Source: Marinobacter maroccanus
GTDB lineage: Bacteria; Pseudomonadota; Gammaproteobacteria; Pseudomonadales; Oleiphilaceae
Assembly (NCBI RefSeq): GCF_002933275.1
Contig: NZ_PSSX01000028.1
Location: forward strand, 1-45,893
Length of the DNA: 45,893 nt
Direction: 5' to 3'
The notes under the pieces were generated by a model. The model ran no database searches. It saw nothing but the letters and a program-made list of their open reading frames with translations, and was not told where the DNA came from. Positions 14,536 through 23,167 of this stretch are shown one piece after another. The first letter of the stretch is position 1. The number at the start of each line of letters is the position of its first letter. Made by a program: the position numbers and the translations under genes.

Positions 14536-17177
14536 TGAATGTCGTCCAGCATTTTACAGAGATCTTGCTGTAGGGCCTGGCACACGGCCGGGTCCCGGAT
14601 GGGTTCGCCGTGCTCGTCGGTCACGAAGAAAACGTCCTCTACGCGTTCGCCCAGGGTAGCGATCTTGGCGTTGCTCAGCCGGACCCGATGCTCCAGCAAT
14701 ACCTGGCCGACTCGCGCCAGCAGCCCGGGGCGGTCGGGCGTGATCACTTCCATCACAGTGCGCTGATTGATGGTGTCATTAGAGAAAGTGACTTCCGTCG
14801 GGAAGGCGAAATGCTTCAGTTGCCGCGGTGTGCGCCGGTGGATGATGTCTGGGTAGTCCTCCGGATCATCCAGCTCTTCGATCAGCCGTAAACGCACTCG
14901 TTCCTTGCGCGCGGGGTCGATGCCCAGTGGCTGGCCCTTTTCATCCAGTACCACGTACGAACTGATGGAGTAGGGACCTTCGCTGGAACTGATCCGGGCG
15001 TCCACGATGTTCAGGTTCAGCTGCTCAAGGACAGCGGTAGTTGCCGCAAACAGCGCCACCCGGTCCTTCATGTAGATAATGATCTGGGAGTAGCCGTCCG
15101 TTGGGCCGCCCCGGGTGTCGCGAATAAGCACCAGTGGGTCGGGGTTGTCGCCATGGCGGATAATGGCAGCGGTCTGCCAGGCAATATCAACGGTAGAGTC
15201 CTGGAGGAAATAGTCTTCGTCCACGGTGTCCCAGATGGGGTCGATCTGCTCATCGGTCATGTTCTGGGCGTGCAGGATCTCCCGCGCTTCCGACTGGGTA
15301 GCGCGAACCCATTCCTGCCGGTCGATGGGAGTTTCCGTGCCCCGGCGCAGGGCCCGTTTGGCTTCAATATACAGTTGGCGCAACAGCGATGCGCGCCAGG
15401 TGTTCCAGAGTTTGGGGTTGGTGGCGCTGATGTCGCATACGGTCAGCACGTAGAGGTAGTCGAGATGCGCCTGGCTCGGTACCGCCCTGGCAAATGCATG
15501 AATGATGTCCGGGTCTGAAATGTCCTTGCGCTGTGCGGTCATGGACATCAGCAGGTGGTTTTCCACGAGCCATGAAATCAGTTGGGTGTCCCGCTCACTC
15601 AGGTGGTGCCTATGGCAGAAAGCCTCGGCGTCTATCGCGCCCAGTTCCGAATGGTCACCGCCCCGGCCTTTGGCGACATCGTGGTATATGCCAGCAATAT
15701 AGAGGGTTTCCAGTTTTGGTAGCCGATGGATCAGGCGTGAGGCGAGGGGGTATTCAGTTCTGGCGTCGGCGCCGCTGAGCCTTACCATGTTGCGGATGAC
15801 CCGCATGGTGTGGGCATCCACGGTATAGATGTGGAAAAGATCGTGCTGCATCTGGCCAATTATCTGGCCGAATTCCGGAAGATAGCGGCCCAGCACATTG
15901 TACTTTTTCATGGCAGACAGCGTCTGATCCAGCGCATGGGGCGTTCTGAGCAGCTCCATGAAAAGCGTGGTTACCGCGAGATCAGACCGGAAGGCATCAT
16001 CAATCAGGTGCCGGTGAGCCCGCAGAGACCGGATAGTGGTCGCCCGGATGCCCTTGATCTCCGGGTGCTGGGCCATCAGCACAAAGATTTCCATAATGGC
16101 GTAGGGTGCGTAGGCAAAGACCTGGTTGTTAACCGCCTCTATATAGTAGTTGCGAATCTGGAAGCGTTTGTTGATTGGCTGGATGGCGTCTTCGGACGCG
16201 CTGCCGAGAATAGCCTCGTCATAATATTGCAGAATTACGTCTGCCAGCTCGGCGAGGGCCAGGACGGTCCGATAGTAGGACTGCATCATCAGTTCAACGC
16301 CGAGCCGCTTGCCTTCGTCCTTGTAGCCGAGCATCTGGGCCAGGGCTCGCTGGTGGTCAAACAACAGGCGATTTTCATTCCGGTCGGCCAACAGCTGCAA
16401 GCCATAGCGCAGCTGCCACAGGAAAGTCTCACCCTGGAAAAGAATCTGGTGTTCTTCCTCGGTGAGAATGCTGAATCGGGTCAGGTCTGCAATGTTCTGC
16501 AGTCCGAAATGACGTTTGGTGATCCAGCCAATGGTCTGGATGTCGCGCAGGGCCCCTGGGGAGCCTTTGACGTTGGGCTCAAGGTTGTATTCGGTATCGC
16601 CGTATTTCTGGTGCCGTTGCTGCTGCTCTTCGCGTTTGGCAATAAAGTAGTCGCGATCGGTGCTGACATCGTCGGAATAAACCTGCTCGCTCAGGTCTGA
16701 CCGCAGCTCATCCGGGCCGGCAATGGTGCGGGTTTCCAGCAGGTTAGTCAGTATGGTGATGTCTTCACGGGCCGCCGCTTTGCTCTCTTCAATGCTGCGA
16801 ACGCTGTGCCCGATATCCAGTCGGAGATCCCATAGAAGGGTAACGAAGGCGCCAAGGTCTTCGTGCCAGCTGTCTTCAATGCCACTGCGGGTAAGAATGA
16901 GCAGGTCAATGTCGGAGTGGGGGTGAAGCTCACCGCGCCCGTAACCGCCAACGGCTATCAGGGCAATGTCCGGCGAGTCGGAAAAGGGATAACGGTTCCA
17001 GATAAGTCTGAGAACGGTATCGACGGTGTCGGCCCGGGAATGGACAAGGGCGCGAACATCGGCACCCTGCCGGAAGGCCTCGGCATCGGCGTTATACCTC
17101 CCCTCCAATAGCTCCCGGGCCGCCTTGACCGGAGAGGGGTCGTTACTGATGCGGGATTCCAGCTCGCTTTGGTCCAC
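14532..17177 (-). CDS. glnD: PII uridylyltransferase / uridylyl-removing enzyme
   Basis: An 881-residue nitrogen sensor that uridylylates PII proteins when glutamine is low and removes UMP when it is high. Domains in order: nucleotidyltransferase with GGYGRGELHPHSDIDLL (77-93); an HD hydrolase domain with YHDVAKGRGGDHS (around residue 500); two C-terminal ACT domains that bind glutamine (roughly 690-770 and 805-881, with MEVITPDRPGLLARVGQ in the second). It begins with GTG directly after the map stop codon; AAGGAAGAG lies 9 bases upstream within the end of map, so translation is coupled. Its 3' end overlaps dapC. Confidence 0.97.
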   Translation of the reverse strand: MDQSELESRISNDPSPVKAARELLEGRYNADAEAFRQGADVRALVHSRADTVDTVLRLIWNRYPFSDSPDIALIAVGGYGRGELHPHSDIDLLILTRSGIEDSWHEDLGAFVTLLWDLRLDIGHSVRSIEESKAAAREDITILTNLLETRTIAGPDELRSDLSEQVYSDDVSTDRDYFIAKREEQQQRHQKYGDTEYNLEPNVKGSPGALRDIQTIGWITKRHFGLQNIADLTRFSILTEEEHQILFQGETFLWQLRYGLQLLADRNENRLLFDHQRALAQMLGYKDEGKRLGVELMMQSYYRTVLALAELADVILQYYDEAILGSASEDAIQPINKRFQIRNYYIEAVNNQVFAYAPYAIMEIFVLMAQHPEIKGIRATTIRSLRAHRHLIDDAFRSDLAVTTLFMELLRTPHALDQTLSAMKKYNVLGRYLPEFGQIIGQMQHDLFHIYTVDAHTMRVIRNMVRLSGADARTEYPLASRLIHRLPKLETLYIAGIYHDVAKGRGGDHSELGAIDAEAFCHRHHLSERDTQLISWLVENHLLMSMTAQRKDISDPDIIHAFARAVPSQAHLDYLYVLTVCDISATNPKLWNTWRASLLRQLYIEAKRALRRGTETPIDRQEWVRATQSEAREILHAQNMTDEQIDPIWDTVDEDYFLQDSTVDIAWQTAAIIRHGDNPDPLVLIRDTRGGPTDGYSQIIIYMKDRVALFAATTAVLEQLNLNIVDARISSSEGPYSISSYVVLDEKGQPLGIDPARKERVRLRLIEELDDPEDYPDIIHRRTPRQLKHFAFPTEVTFSNDTINQRTVMEVITPDRPGLLARVGQVLLEHRVRLSNAKIATLGERVEDVFFVTDEHGEPIRDPAVCQALQQDLCKMLDDIQ

Positions 17178-17948
17178 TTAGAAGGACTCTTCCTTTCGCT
17201 TGGTAAGAACCTCATGGCCGTCCGCAGTCACAAGGATGGTGTGCTCCCATTGTGCAGAGAGCTTGTGGTCCTTGGTAACCACTGTCCAGCCATCTGGCAG
17301 AAGTTTGGTCTGATACTTACCCTGGTTGATCATCGGCTCAATGGTAAAGGTCATGCCTTCCTGAAGCTCCAGACCAGTACCGGGTTTGCCGTAATGCATC
17401 ACCTGCGGCTCCTCGTGAAACACAGCGCCGATGCCATGGCCGCAATAGTCGCGAACCACGGAATAACGATGTTTTTCGGCATGCTGCTGAATGGCGTGGC
17501 CGATATCGCCAAGGCGGGTCCCCGGCTTCACCAGGTCGATACCTTTATAGAGGCACTCCTGTGTGATCTGGATCAGTCGCTCTGTGCCTGGTTTCGGTTT
17601 GCCGACAATCCACATTTTGCTGGTGTCGCCGTGGTAGCCATCCTTTATTACGGTGACATCGATATTAAGGATGTCCCCATCCTTGAGTATTTTCTTCTCA
17701 GACGGTATCCCGTGACAGATAACGTGGTTGACCGAGGTGCAGATAGACTTCGGAAACCCTTTGTAATTGAGCGGTGCCGGAATGCACTTCTGCTCGTTGA
17801 CAATATAGTCGTGGCAAATCCGGTCGAGTTCTTCGGTGGAAACGCCCGGTTTGACGTAGTCGCCAATCATCTCGAGCACTTCGGCCGCCAAACGGCCAGC
17901 GACGCGCATCTTTTCGATTTCTTCCGGAGTCTTGATCGATACCTGCAT
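17178..17948 (-). CDS. map: Methionine aminopeptidase type I
   Basis: A 256-residue enzyme that removes the initiator Met from new proteins. All five metal ligands are visible: D97 (LNIDVTV), D108 (HGDTSKM), H171 (CGHGIG), E204 (FTIEPM) and E235 (EHTILV). H79 (ICHGIPS) is the expected substrate-contact histidine. GGGAAG lies just before the ATG. It is the first gene of the minus-strand operon running into glnD and is divergent from rpsB, the usual arrangement in gammaproteobacteria. Confidence 0.98.
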   Translation of the reverse strand: MQVSIKTPEEIEKMRVAGRLAAEVLEMIGDYVKPGVSTEELDRICHDYIVNEQKCIPAPLNYKGFPKSICTSVNHVICHGIPSEKKILKDGDILNIDVTVIKDGYHGDTSKMWIVGKPKPGTERLIQITQECLYKGIDLVKPGTRLGDIGHAIQQHAEKHRYSVVRDYCGHGIGAVFHEEPQVMHYGKPGTGLELQEGMTFTIEPMINQGKYQTKLLPDGWTVVTKDHKLSAQWEHTILVTADGHEVLTKRKEESF

Positions 17949-18051
17949 TGGGCTTCCCGTTGATTTGTATCAAACCGGCATTTTAAGGGGCCTGCCGTCC
18001 GGGTACAAGGAAGCTGGTCGTCAAAAATAATGGCGTTCACCGGCTCGGATA

Positions 18052-18060
18052 TGGTATAAA
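18052..18060 (+). promoter_or_regulatory. Extended -10 promoter of the rpsB operon
   Basis: TGG-TATAAA is an extended -10 followed by a GC-rich discriminator (CGCGCCCGCC), typical of growth-rate/stringently controlled ribosomal promoters. No strong -35 is seen at 17 bp. The start would be near 18066. Confidence 0.65.
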
Positions 18061-18065
18061 CGCGC

Positions 18066-18201
18066 CCGCCGGAAACGAATCCGGCAAATTCACACACGTG
18101 TCGGCACGTTATCCCAGGGTGCCTGCTTCTGCTTTTCAAGGAGCCAGGTTGGGGTAATCGGATACGTGGAGGACTAACCCGAAGCTAAAAAGGTAACTAT
18201 C
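18066..18201 (+). promoter_or_regulatory. rpsB 5' leader, possible S2 autoregulatory RNA
   Basis: About 135 bases of untranslated leader separate the promoter from the rpsB ATG. In gammaproteobacteria this leader folds into a structure bound by S2 to repress rpsB-tsf. Here short stems (CCGCCGG/CCGG and GTGTCGGCAC-type pairing) are possible, but I could not confirm the conserved S2 fold by eye. Confidence 0.4.
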
Positions 18202-18954
18202 ATGGCTCAGGTAAATATGCGTGACCTGCTCAAGGCAGGTGCTCACTTCGGTCACCAGACCCGCTACTGGAACCCGAAAATGTCGAAGTTTATCTTCGGC
18301 GCCCGTAACAAGATTCATATCATCAACCTTGAGCAGACTGTTCCTGCCATGAACGACGCGCTGAAGTTCGTTCAGCAGCTGGCAGAGAACAAGAACAAGA
18401 TCCTGTTCGTCGGTACCAAGCGTGCCGCGGCCAAGATCATCAAGGAAGAAGCCGAGCGTGCTGGTCAGCCGTTCGTTAACCACCGTTGGCTCGGTGGCAT
18501 GCTGACCAACTACAAGACCATCCGTCAGTCTATCCGTCGCTACCGTGATCTGGAAACCCAGAGCCAGGACGGTACTTTCGACAAGCTGACCAAGAAAGAA
18601 GCGCTGGATCGCACCCGTGAAATGGACCGCCTTGAGCGCTCCATCGGTGGTATCAAGGACATGGGCGGCCTGCCGGACGCCATGTTCGTGATCGACGTTG
18701 ACCACGAGCGTATTGCTATCAAGGAAGCCAACAAGCTGGGCATTCCTGTCATCGGCGTTGTGGACACCAACAGTGATCCGGACGGCGTTGATTACGTGAT
18801 CCCGGGTAACGATGACGCCATTCGCGCTATCCAGATTTACGTGAAAGCCGTTGCTGACACCTGCATGGAAGCAGCCCAGTCTGCTGGTGCCGGCGCTGAC
18901 GAGTTTGTTGAAGTCAGCGAAGACGCTGAAGGCGCTGCTCCAGCCGCTGAGTGA
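18202..18954 (+). CDS. rpsB: 30S ribosomal protein S2
   Basis: A 250-residue S2 protein. The start MAQVNMRDLLKAGAHFGHQ, the HQTRYWNPKM block, GTKRAAAKII and FVNHRWLGGMLTN are all family signatures. VIDVDHERIAIKEANKLGIP marks the second conserved block. The C-terminal ~25 residues are an acidic Ala/Glu tail, as is usual. It is needed for 30S assembly with S1 and for translation initiation. Codon use is strongly biased, as expected for a highly expressed gene. It is the first gene of the operon, followed by an intercistronic hairpin and tsf. Confidence 0.99.
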   Translation: MAQVNMRDLLKAGAHFGHQTRYWNPKMSKFIFGARNKIHIINLEQTVPAMNDALKFVQQLAENKNKILFVGTKRAAAKIIKEEAERAGQPFVNHRWLGGMLTNYKTIRQSIRRYRDLETQSQDGTFDKLTKKEALDRTREMDRLERSIGGIKDMGGLPDAMFVIDVDHERIAIKEANKLGIPVIGVVDTNSDPDGVDYVIPGNDDAIRAIQIYVKAVADTCMEAAQSAGAGADEFVEVSEDAEGAAPAAE

Positions 18955-18980
18955 CGCTTTACCTTCACGTTTGAGATGTA

Positions 18981-19011
18981 AGGTGTGCCCCGGGTTGCCT
19001 GGGGCACACCT
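18981..19011 (+). promoter_or_regulatory. rpsB-tsf intercistronic hairpin
   Basis: AGGTGTGCCCC (18981-18991) pairs perfectly with GGGGCACACCT (19001-19011) around a 9-base loop. No T-run follows, so it is more likely a partial attenuator or RNA-processing/stability hairpin that sets the S2:EF-Ts ratio than a full terminator. Confidence 0.7.
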
Positions 19012-19046
19012 CCCCACCGAATTCGGAACAGTTGAGAGGATTGAAC

Positions 19047-19916
19047 ATGGCTGCAATTACCGCTGCAATGGTCAAAGAGCTGCGTGAGCGTACCGGCCTT
19101 GGCATGATGGAGTGCAAGAAAGCACTCGTTGAAGCAGAAGGCAGTGTTGACGCTGCAATCGAAGAGCTGCGCAAGTCTTCCGGTCTGAAGGCTGCCAAGA
19201 AAGCCGGCCGTACCGCCGCTGAAGGCGCTTCTCTGATCAAGATTTCTGACGACAACACCGTTGCCTACATTCTGGAAGTGAACTCCGAGACTGACTTCGT
19301 CGCTCGCGATGACAACTTCCTGAACTTTGCCAACGATGTGCTGAGCGTCGCCTTCGAAAAAGGCGAGACTGACGTAGCCAAGCTGATGGAAGGCGATCTG
19401 GAAGCCAAGCGTGAAGCGCTGGTTCAGAAGATCGGCGAGAACATCACTGTTCGTCGTATTGTCAAGGTTGAAGGTCCGGTTGTTGGTGGCTATGTCCACA
19501 GCAACAACAAGATTGCTTCGGTTGTCGCCCTGACTGCTGGCGATTCTGAAGTCGCACGTGACATCGCGATGCACGCCGCTGCCGTTAATCCGCGCGTCGG
19601 CAAGCCGGAAGATATGCCGGCAGAAGAGCTCGAGAAAGAGAAGGAAGTGATCAAGGCTCAGCCGGACATGGAAGGCAAGCCAGCCGAGATCGTCGAGAAG
19701 ATGATGGGTGGCCGCATCAAGAAGTTCCTCAAGGAAAACAGCCTTGTTGAGCAGCCTTTCGTAAAGAACCCGGACCAGACCGTTGGCGAATTGATCAAGT
19801 CCAACGGTGGCGAGCTAGTTGGTTTTGTTCGCCTGGAAGTGGGTGAAGGCATTGAGAAGGAAGAAGTGGACTTTGCTGCCGAGGTTGCTGCTGCAGCCGG
19901 CACAGGCAAGGCCTGA
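19047..19916 (+). CDS. tsf: Elongation factor Ts
   Basis: The start MAAITAAMVKELRERTGLGMM gives 289 residues; the in-frame Met five codons earlier is rejected, since GAGAGGA lies 6 bases before the ATG at 19047. EF-Ts recharges EF-Tu by releasing GDP. Visible: the UBA-like N-terminal domain (MMECKKALVEAEGSVDAAI) and the core TDFVAR motif within NSETDFVARDDNFLNF, which contacts EF-Tu. The paired core repeats and the C-terminal module are complete. It is co-transcribed with rpsB and separated from pyrH by a structured 186-base spacer. Confidence 0.99.
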   Translation: MAAITAAMVKELRERTGLGMMECKKALVEAEGSVDAAIEELRKSSGLKAAKKAGRTAAEGASLIKISDDNTVAYILEVNSETDFVARDDNFLNFANDVLSVAFEKGETDVAKLMEGDLEAKREALVQKIGENITVRRIVKVEGPVVGGYVHSNNKIASVVALTAGDSEVARDIAMHAAAVNPRVGKPEDMPAEELEKEKEVIKAQPDMEGKPAEIVEKMMGGRIKKFLKENSLVEQPFVKNPDQTVGELIKSNGGELVGFVRLEVGEGIEKEEVDFAAEVAAAAGTGKA

Positions 19917-19965
19917 TCCTTCGTTTGATGCAGCCGGCATTTAGCCACTGCATCACCTGAGTCTG

Positions 19966-20051
19966 CCACGTTAGCCGGGAATTCCCGGCTCTCGTGGCGG
20001 GCTTGTATCTGAGATACCCCTTTTTTGTGAGGAGTATGTCAGATACAAGCC
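19966..20051 (+). promoter_or_regulatory. Structured tsf-pyrH spacer with competing hairpins
   Basis: Three structures lie in tandem. (1) CCACG-tt-AGCCGGGAA/TTCCCGGCT-ct-CGTGG (19966-19997) has a long GC stem but no T-run. (2) GTATC-TGA-GATAC (20005-20017) is followed by CCCTTTTTT and is terminator-like. (3) GGCTTGTATCTGA (20000-20012) pairs perfectly with TCAGATACAAGCC (20039-20051). Structures 2 and 3 use the same bases and exclude each other, with the T-run in the loop of 3. This is the layout of an attenuator; the signal is unknown. Confidence 0.55.
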
Positions 20052-20102
20052 TGCAACGGGTATCACGCCGGATAGCAGCCAACAGACGACAAGGGGATCA
20101 TC

Positions 20103-20831
20103 ATGCCGACATCATCGAAAACCCAGCCCAGATACAAGCGTGTTCTGCTCAAACTCAGCGGCGAGGCCCTGATGGGGGAGCACGATTTCGGTATTGATCC
20201 CAAAGTTCTCGACCGCATGGCACTGGAAATCGGTGCGCTGATTGGTATTGGCGTACAGGTTGGCCTGGTCATTGGCGGCGGGAACCTGTTCCGCGGAGCA
20301 GCTCTGAATGCTGCCGGCATGGACCGGGTGACGGGTGATCATATGGGTATGCTGGCCACCGTAATGAACGGTCTGGCAATGCGTGATGCCCTTGAACGCT
20401 CGAATATCCGGACCCGCGTGATGTCTGCAATCCCGATGAGTGGAATCGTGGAGCACTACGATCGCCGTCGCGCGGTGCGGGATCTCAAGGACGGCGATGT
20501 CGTGATCTTCTGTGCCGGTACCGGCAACCCCTTCTTCACGACCGATTCCGCTGCCTGCTTGCGTGGTATTGAGATCGAAGCTGATGCCGTGCTCAAAGCC
20601 ACCAAGGTGGATGGCGTATACTCAGCGGATCCACACCTGGATAGCAGTGCAGAGAAATACGATTACCTCACCTATGATGAGGTGCTGGACAAGAAGTTGG
20701 GCGTGATGGACCTGACAGCCATCTGTCTCGCTCGGGATCATGGCATGCCGTTGCGGGTATTCGATATGAACCGCGCAGGCGCGCTGACTCGCATCGTAAC
20801 CGGCGAGAAAGAAGGTACACTGATTGAATGA
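20103..20831 (+). CDS. pyrH: UMP kinase
   Basis: A 242-residue amino-acid-kinase-fold enzyme that makes UDP from UMP; an allosteric hexamer activated by GTP and inhibited by UTP. Visible: KRVLLKLSGEALMG at the N-terminus (phosphate-binding Lys), VIGGGNLFRGA, GDHMGMLATVMNGLAMRDAL and FCAGTGNPFFTTDSAA, all PyrH signatures. AAGGGGA lies 5 bases before the ATG. The leader is unusually structured, which may add pyrimidine- or growth-linked control. Followed by frr, as in most gammaproteobacteria. Confidence 0.98.
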   Translation: MPTSSKTQPRYKRVLLKLSGEALMGEHDFGIDPKVLDRMALEIGALIGIGVQVGLVIGGGNLFRGAALNAAGMDRVTGDHMGMLATVMNGLAMRDALERSNIRTRVMSAIPMSGIVEHYDRRRAVRDLKDGDVVIFCAGTGNPFFTTDSAACLRGIEIEADAVLKATKVDGVYSADPHLDSSAEKYDYLTYDEVLDKKLGVMDLTAICLARDHGMPLRVFDMNRAGALTRIVTGEKEGTLIE

Positions 20832-20904
20832 ATCGCTGTCCCGGCCCCATAGGGTATTGGGGCCAGATTACAGATGACATGACGAACGAATTGAGGATGC
20901 TGAA

Positions 20905-21462
20905 GTGATCAACGACATCAAAGCAGAAGCCGAAAAGAAAATGAAAAAGAGCCTGGAGTCTCTGAACTCTGCGTTCAACAAAATTCGCACCGGCCGTGCC
21001 CACCCCTCTATCCTGGATAGTGTCATGGTGAACTACTACGGCCAGGAGACACCGCTGAAGCAGGTGGCAAGCGTCAACGTCGAGGATAACCGCACGCTGA
21101 CGGTCTCCCCCTGGGAGAAAAACCTGATGCCGACCATTGAGAAAGCCATTATGGCATCAGACCTGGGCCTGAACCCGGCCACCAGCGGCGACATCATTCG
21201 CATCCCGATGCCCATGCTGACCGAAGAAACCCGTAAGGAAATGGTCAAGCAGGCGAAAGCCGATGCCGAGCACGGTCGTGTTTCCATCCGCAATGCGCGT
21301 CGCGACGCCAACAGCATGATCAAGGATCTGTTGAAGGAAAAGGAAATCACCGAAGACGACGAGCGCAAGGGCGAAGACGATATCCAGAAGCTGACCGACC
21401 GCTACATCGCTGAAGTCGAGAAGATGCTCAAGGCCAAAGAAGAGGACCTGATGGCGGTTTAA
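20905..21462 (+). CDS. frr: Ribosome recycling factor
   Basis: A 185-residue protein that splits post-termination ribosomes together with EF-G. It starts at GTG (MINDIKAEAEKKMKKSLESL) with TGAGGAT 8 bases upstream. Visible: KIRTGRAHPSILD, where the conserved Arg lies in the long-helix domain; VSPWEKNLMPTIEKAI; and EETRKEMVKQAKADAEHGRVSIRNARRD in helix 2, given here in pieces: EETRKEMVK, AEHGRVSIRNARRDAN. The length is normal. Seventy-three bases follow pyrH without a terminator, so it is in the same operon. Confidence 0.98.
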   Translation: MINDIKAEAEKKMKKSLESLNSAFNKIRTGRAHPSILDSVMVNYYGQETPLKQVASVNVEDNRTLTVSPWEKNLMPTIEKAIMASDLGLNPATSGDIIRIPMPMLTEETRKEMVKQAKADAEHGRVSIRNARRDANSMIKDLLKEKEITEDDERKGEDDIQKLTDRYIAEVEKMLKAKEEDLMAV

Positions 21463-21533
21463 CCGCCCGGGCCCACTTGCAAGCGAATTGAAAGGCCGAA
21501 GCACTGACGCGCTCCGGCCGCACAGGGGATTTC

Positions 21534-22304
21534 ATGACGGGAAATGTATCCGCAGAGATTCCGGTGTCGGCAGATAGCCGACCCCGGCATGTGGCTATCA
21601 TCATGGACGGGAACAACCGATGGGCCAAGGCTCGTCGTCTCAAGGGAGTGGCTGGCCACAAGGCCGGTGTGGATGCGGTCAGGGCAGTTGTGGAGACCTG
21701 TGCCCGCGAAGGTGTGGAAGTCCTCACCCTGTTTGCCTTTTCCAGTGAAAACTGGCGTCGCCCCAAGGACGAGGTGTCGGCCCTGATGAAGCTGTTCCTG
21801 TTCGCGCTGGAAAGGGAGGTGCGAAAGCTTCATCGAAACGACATCCGGCTGCGCATTATTGGTGACCGGTCTGCATTCAGTTCTGTGCTTCGCGAACATA
21901 TGGAAGCGGCTGAAGAGCTTACCCGTAACAATTCCCGAATGACGCTGGTGATTGCAGCAAATTACGGCGGTCACTGGGATATCACTCAGGCCACGCGCAA
22001 GGTCGCGGAACAGGTTCGCAGCGGGCAGTTGGCGCCGTCTGATATTACCGATGACCTGATTCAGCAGCACCTCAGTATTGGTGACTTGCCAATGCCGGAT
22101 CTGATGATTCGTACCGCCGGTGAGCAGAGAATCAGCAACTTCATGCTGTGGCACCTGGCTTACACAGAGCTTTACTTTTCTCCGGTGTACTGGCCTGATT
22201 TTCAGCAGGAAGAAATGGTCAAGGCCCTGCAGGCCTATGCCGGTCGACAGCGTCGTTTTGGCCAGACCGATGATCAGATAGCGGCCAAGGCTCTACAACA
22301 ATAA
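21534..22304 (+). CDS. uppS: Undecaprenyl diphosphate synthase
   Basis: A 256-residue cis-prenyltransferase that extends FPP with eight IPP units to make the C55 carrier for peptidoglycan and O-antigen. Family signatures: HVAIIMDGNNRWAKAR (catalytic Asp), GHKAGVDAVR, LFAFSSENWRRPKDEV and, near the C-terminus, DLMIRTAGEQRISNFMLW followed by AYTELYF. AGGGGA lies upstream of the ATG. It is the first of the lipid/envelope genes in the cluster and is followed by cdsA after 21 bases. Confidence 0.98.
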   Translation: MTGNVSAEIPVSADSRPRHVAIIMDGNNRWAKARRLKGVAGHKAGVDAVRAVVETCAREGVEVLTLFAFSSENWRRPKDEVSALMKLFLFALEREVRKLHRNDIRLRIIGDRSAFSSVLREHMEAAEELTRNNSRMTLVIAANYGGHWDITQATRKVAEQVRSGQLAPSDITDDLIQQHLSIGDLPMPDLMIRTAGEQRISNFMLWHLAYTELYFSPVYWPDFQQEEMVKALQAYAGRQRRFGQTDDQIAAKALQQ

Positions 22305-22325
22305 CGAACGATAGCGACGTCAACC

Positions 22326-23165
22326 GTGTTAAAAACCCGAATTATCACCGCACTGATCCTTGCCCCGATCGCCATTGGCGGGATCTTCTTTCTCCCGCCG
22401 CTGGGGTTTGCGCTCTTCACCGGGGCTATCATCACCGTGGGTGCCTGGGAGTGGGCGAACATGTCCGGTATTGGCAATCCTGCTGGCAGGGTTGGCTACG
22501 CTCTGGCTACCGCGCTAATTCTTTACGGTCTGTTGAACGTCCCGTTTGTGGCAGTGCTCTGGCTGTCCCTATTCTGGTGGTGCGTCTGTTTTCTTCTGGT
22601 GCGCAGTTATCCCGTCGGCTCTGAGAAATGGGGCAGTCTGCCCGCAAGAGCCGTGATGGGGCTGTTCGTGCTGGTGCCCGCCTGGGTGGGTCTGAATCAT
22701 TTGCGCACCGGTGGCTTTCAGTTCGGGGACAGCAGCAATAACCTGTTGCTCATTCTTTATGTGTTCTGTGTGGTCTGGGTCGCCGATATTGGCGCTTACT
22801 TCGCCGGTCGGGCGTTCGGTAAAGCGAAGCTGGCGCCCCGGGTCAGTCCTGGCAAGTCCTGGGCGGGTGTCTGGGGTGGTCTGGTAGCCGTGGGAGCTTT
22901 TGCCCTTGTGATCAGCTTCCTCGCTTCGGCAGGCCCGGGCCAGACACTGCTCTTGATCTTGGCCAGTCTCGCTACCGGCCTGGTTTCTGTGTTGGGTGAT
23001 CTGCTGGAAAGTATGCTCAAGCGGCACCGTGGCATCAAGGACAGTAGCCAGTTGCTTCCCGGTCATGGCGGGATTATGGATCGGATCGACAGCCTGACAG
23101 CGGCCATTCCGGTATTTGCGTTGATCATTACCCAACTTGGTTGGCTGACAACCGGGCACTGGTGA
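22326..23165 (+). CDS. cdsA: Phosphatidate cytidylyltransferase (CDP-DAG synthase)
   Basis: A 279-residue integral membrane enzyme that makes CDP-diacylglycerol from phosphatidate and CTP. It starts at GTG (MLKTRIITALILAPIAIGG) with only a weak ribosome site, suggesting coupling to uppS. It has about seven to eight hydrophobic segments. The family signature is near the C-terminus: VLGDLLESMLKRHRGIKDSS, then LLPGHGGIMDRIDS. DIGAYFAGRAFGKAKLAP lies upstream of it. All expected Asp residues are present. The stop is 2 bases before the dxr start. Confidence 0.97.
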   Translation: MLKTRIITALILAPIAIGGIFFLPPLGFALFTGAIITVGAWEWANMSGIGNPAGRVGYALATALILYGLLNVPFVAVLWLSLFWWCVCFLLVRSYPVGSEKWGSLPARAVMGLFVLVPAWVGLNHLRTGGFQFGDSSNNLLLILYVFCVVWVADIGAYFAGRAFGKAKLAPRVSPGKSWAGVWGGLVAVGAFALVISFLASAGPGQTLLLILASLATGLVSVLGDLLESMLKRHRGIKDSSQLLPGHGGIMDRIDSLTAAIPVFALIITQLGWLTTGHW

Positions 23166-23167
23166 TT

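Noticed and set aside
15810..16700. Plus-strand frame of 296 codons inside glnD
   Set aside because: glnD is complete with all domains on the other strand; the frame has no recognisable motif.
18136..19056. Minus-strand frame of 306 codons opposite rpsB
   Set aside because: It reflects strong codon bias of rpsB; no ribosome site and no family match.
19994..20197. Short frame across the tsf-pyrH spacer as a possible leader peptide
   Set aside because: It lacks a ribosome site and runs into pyrH out of frame; the repeated sequence is explained by the hairpins.
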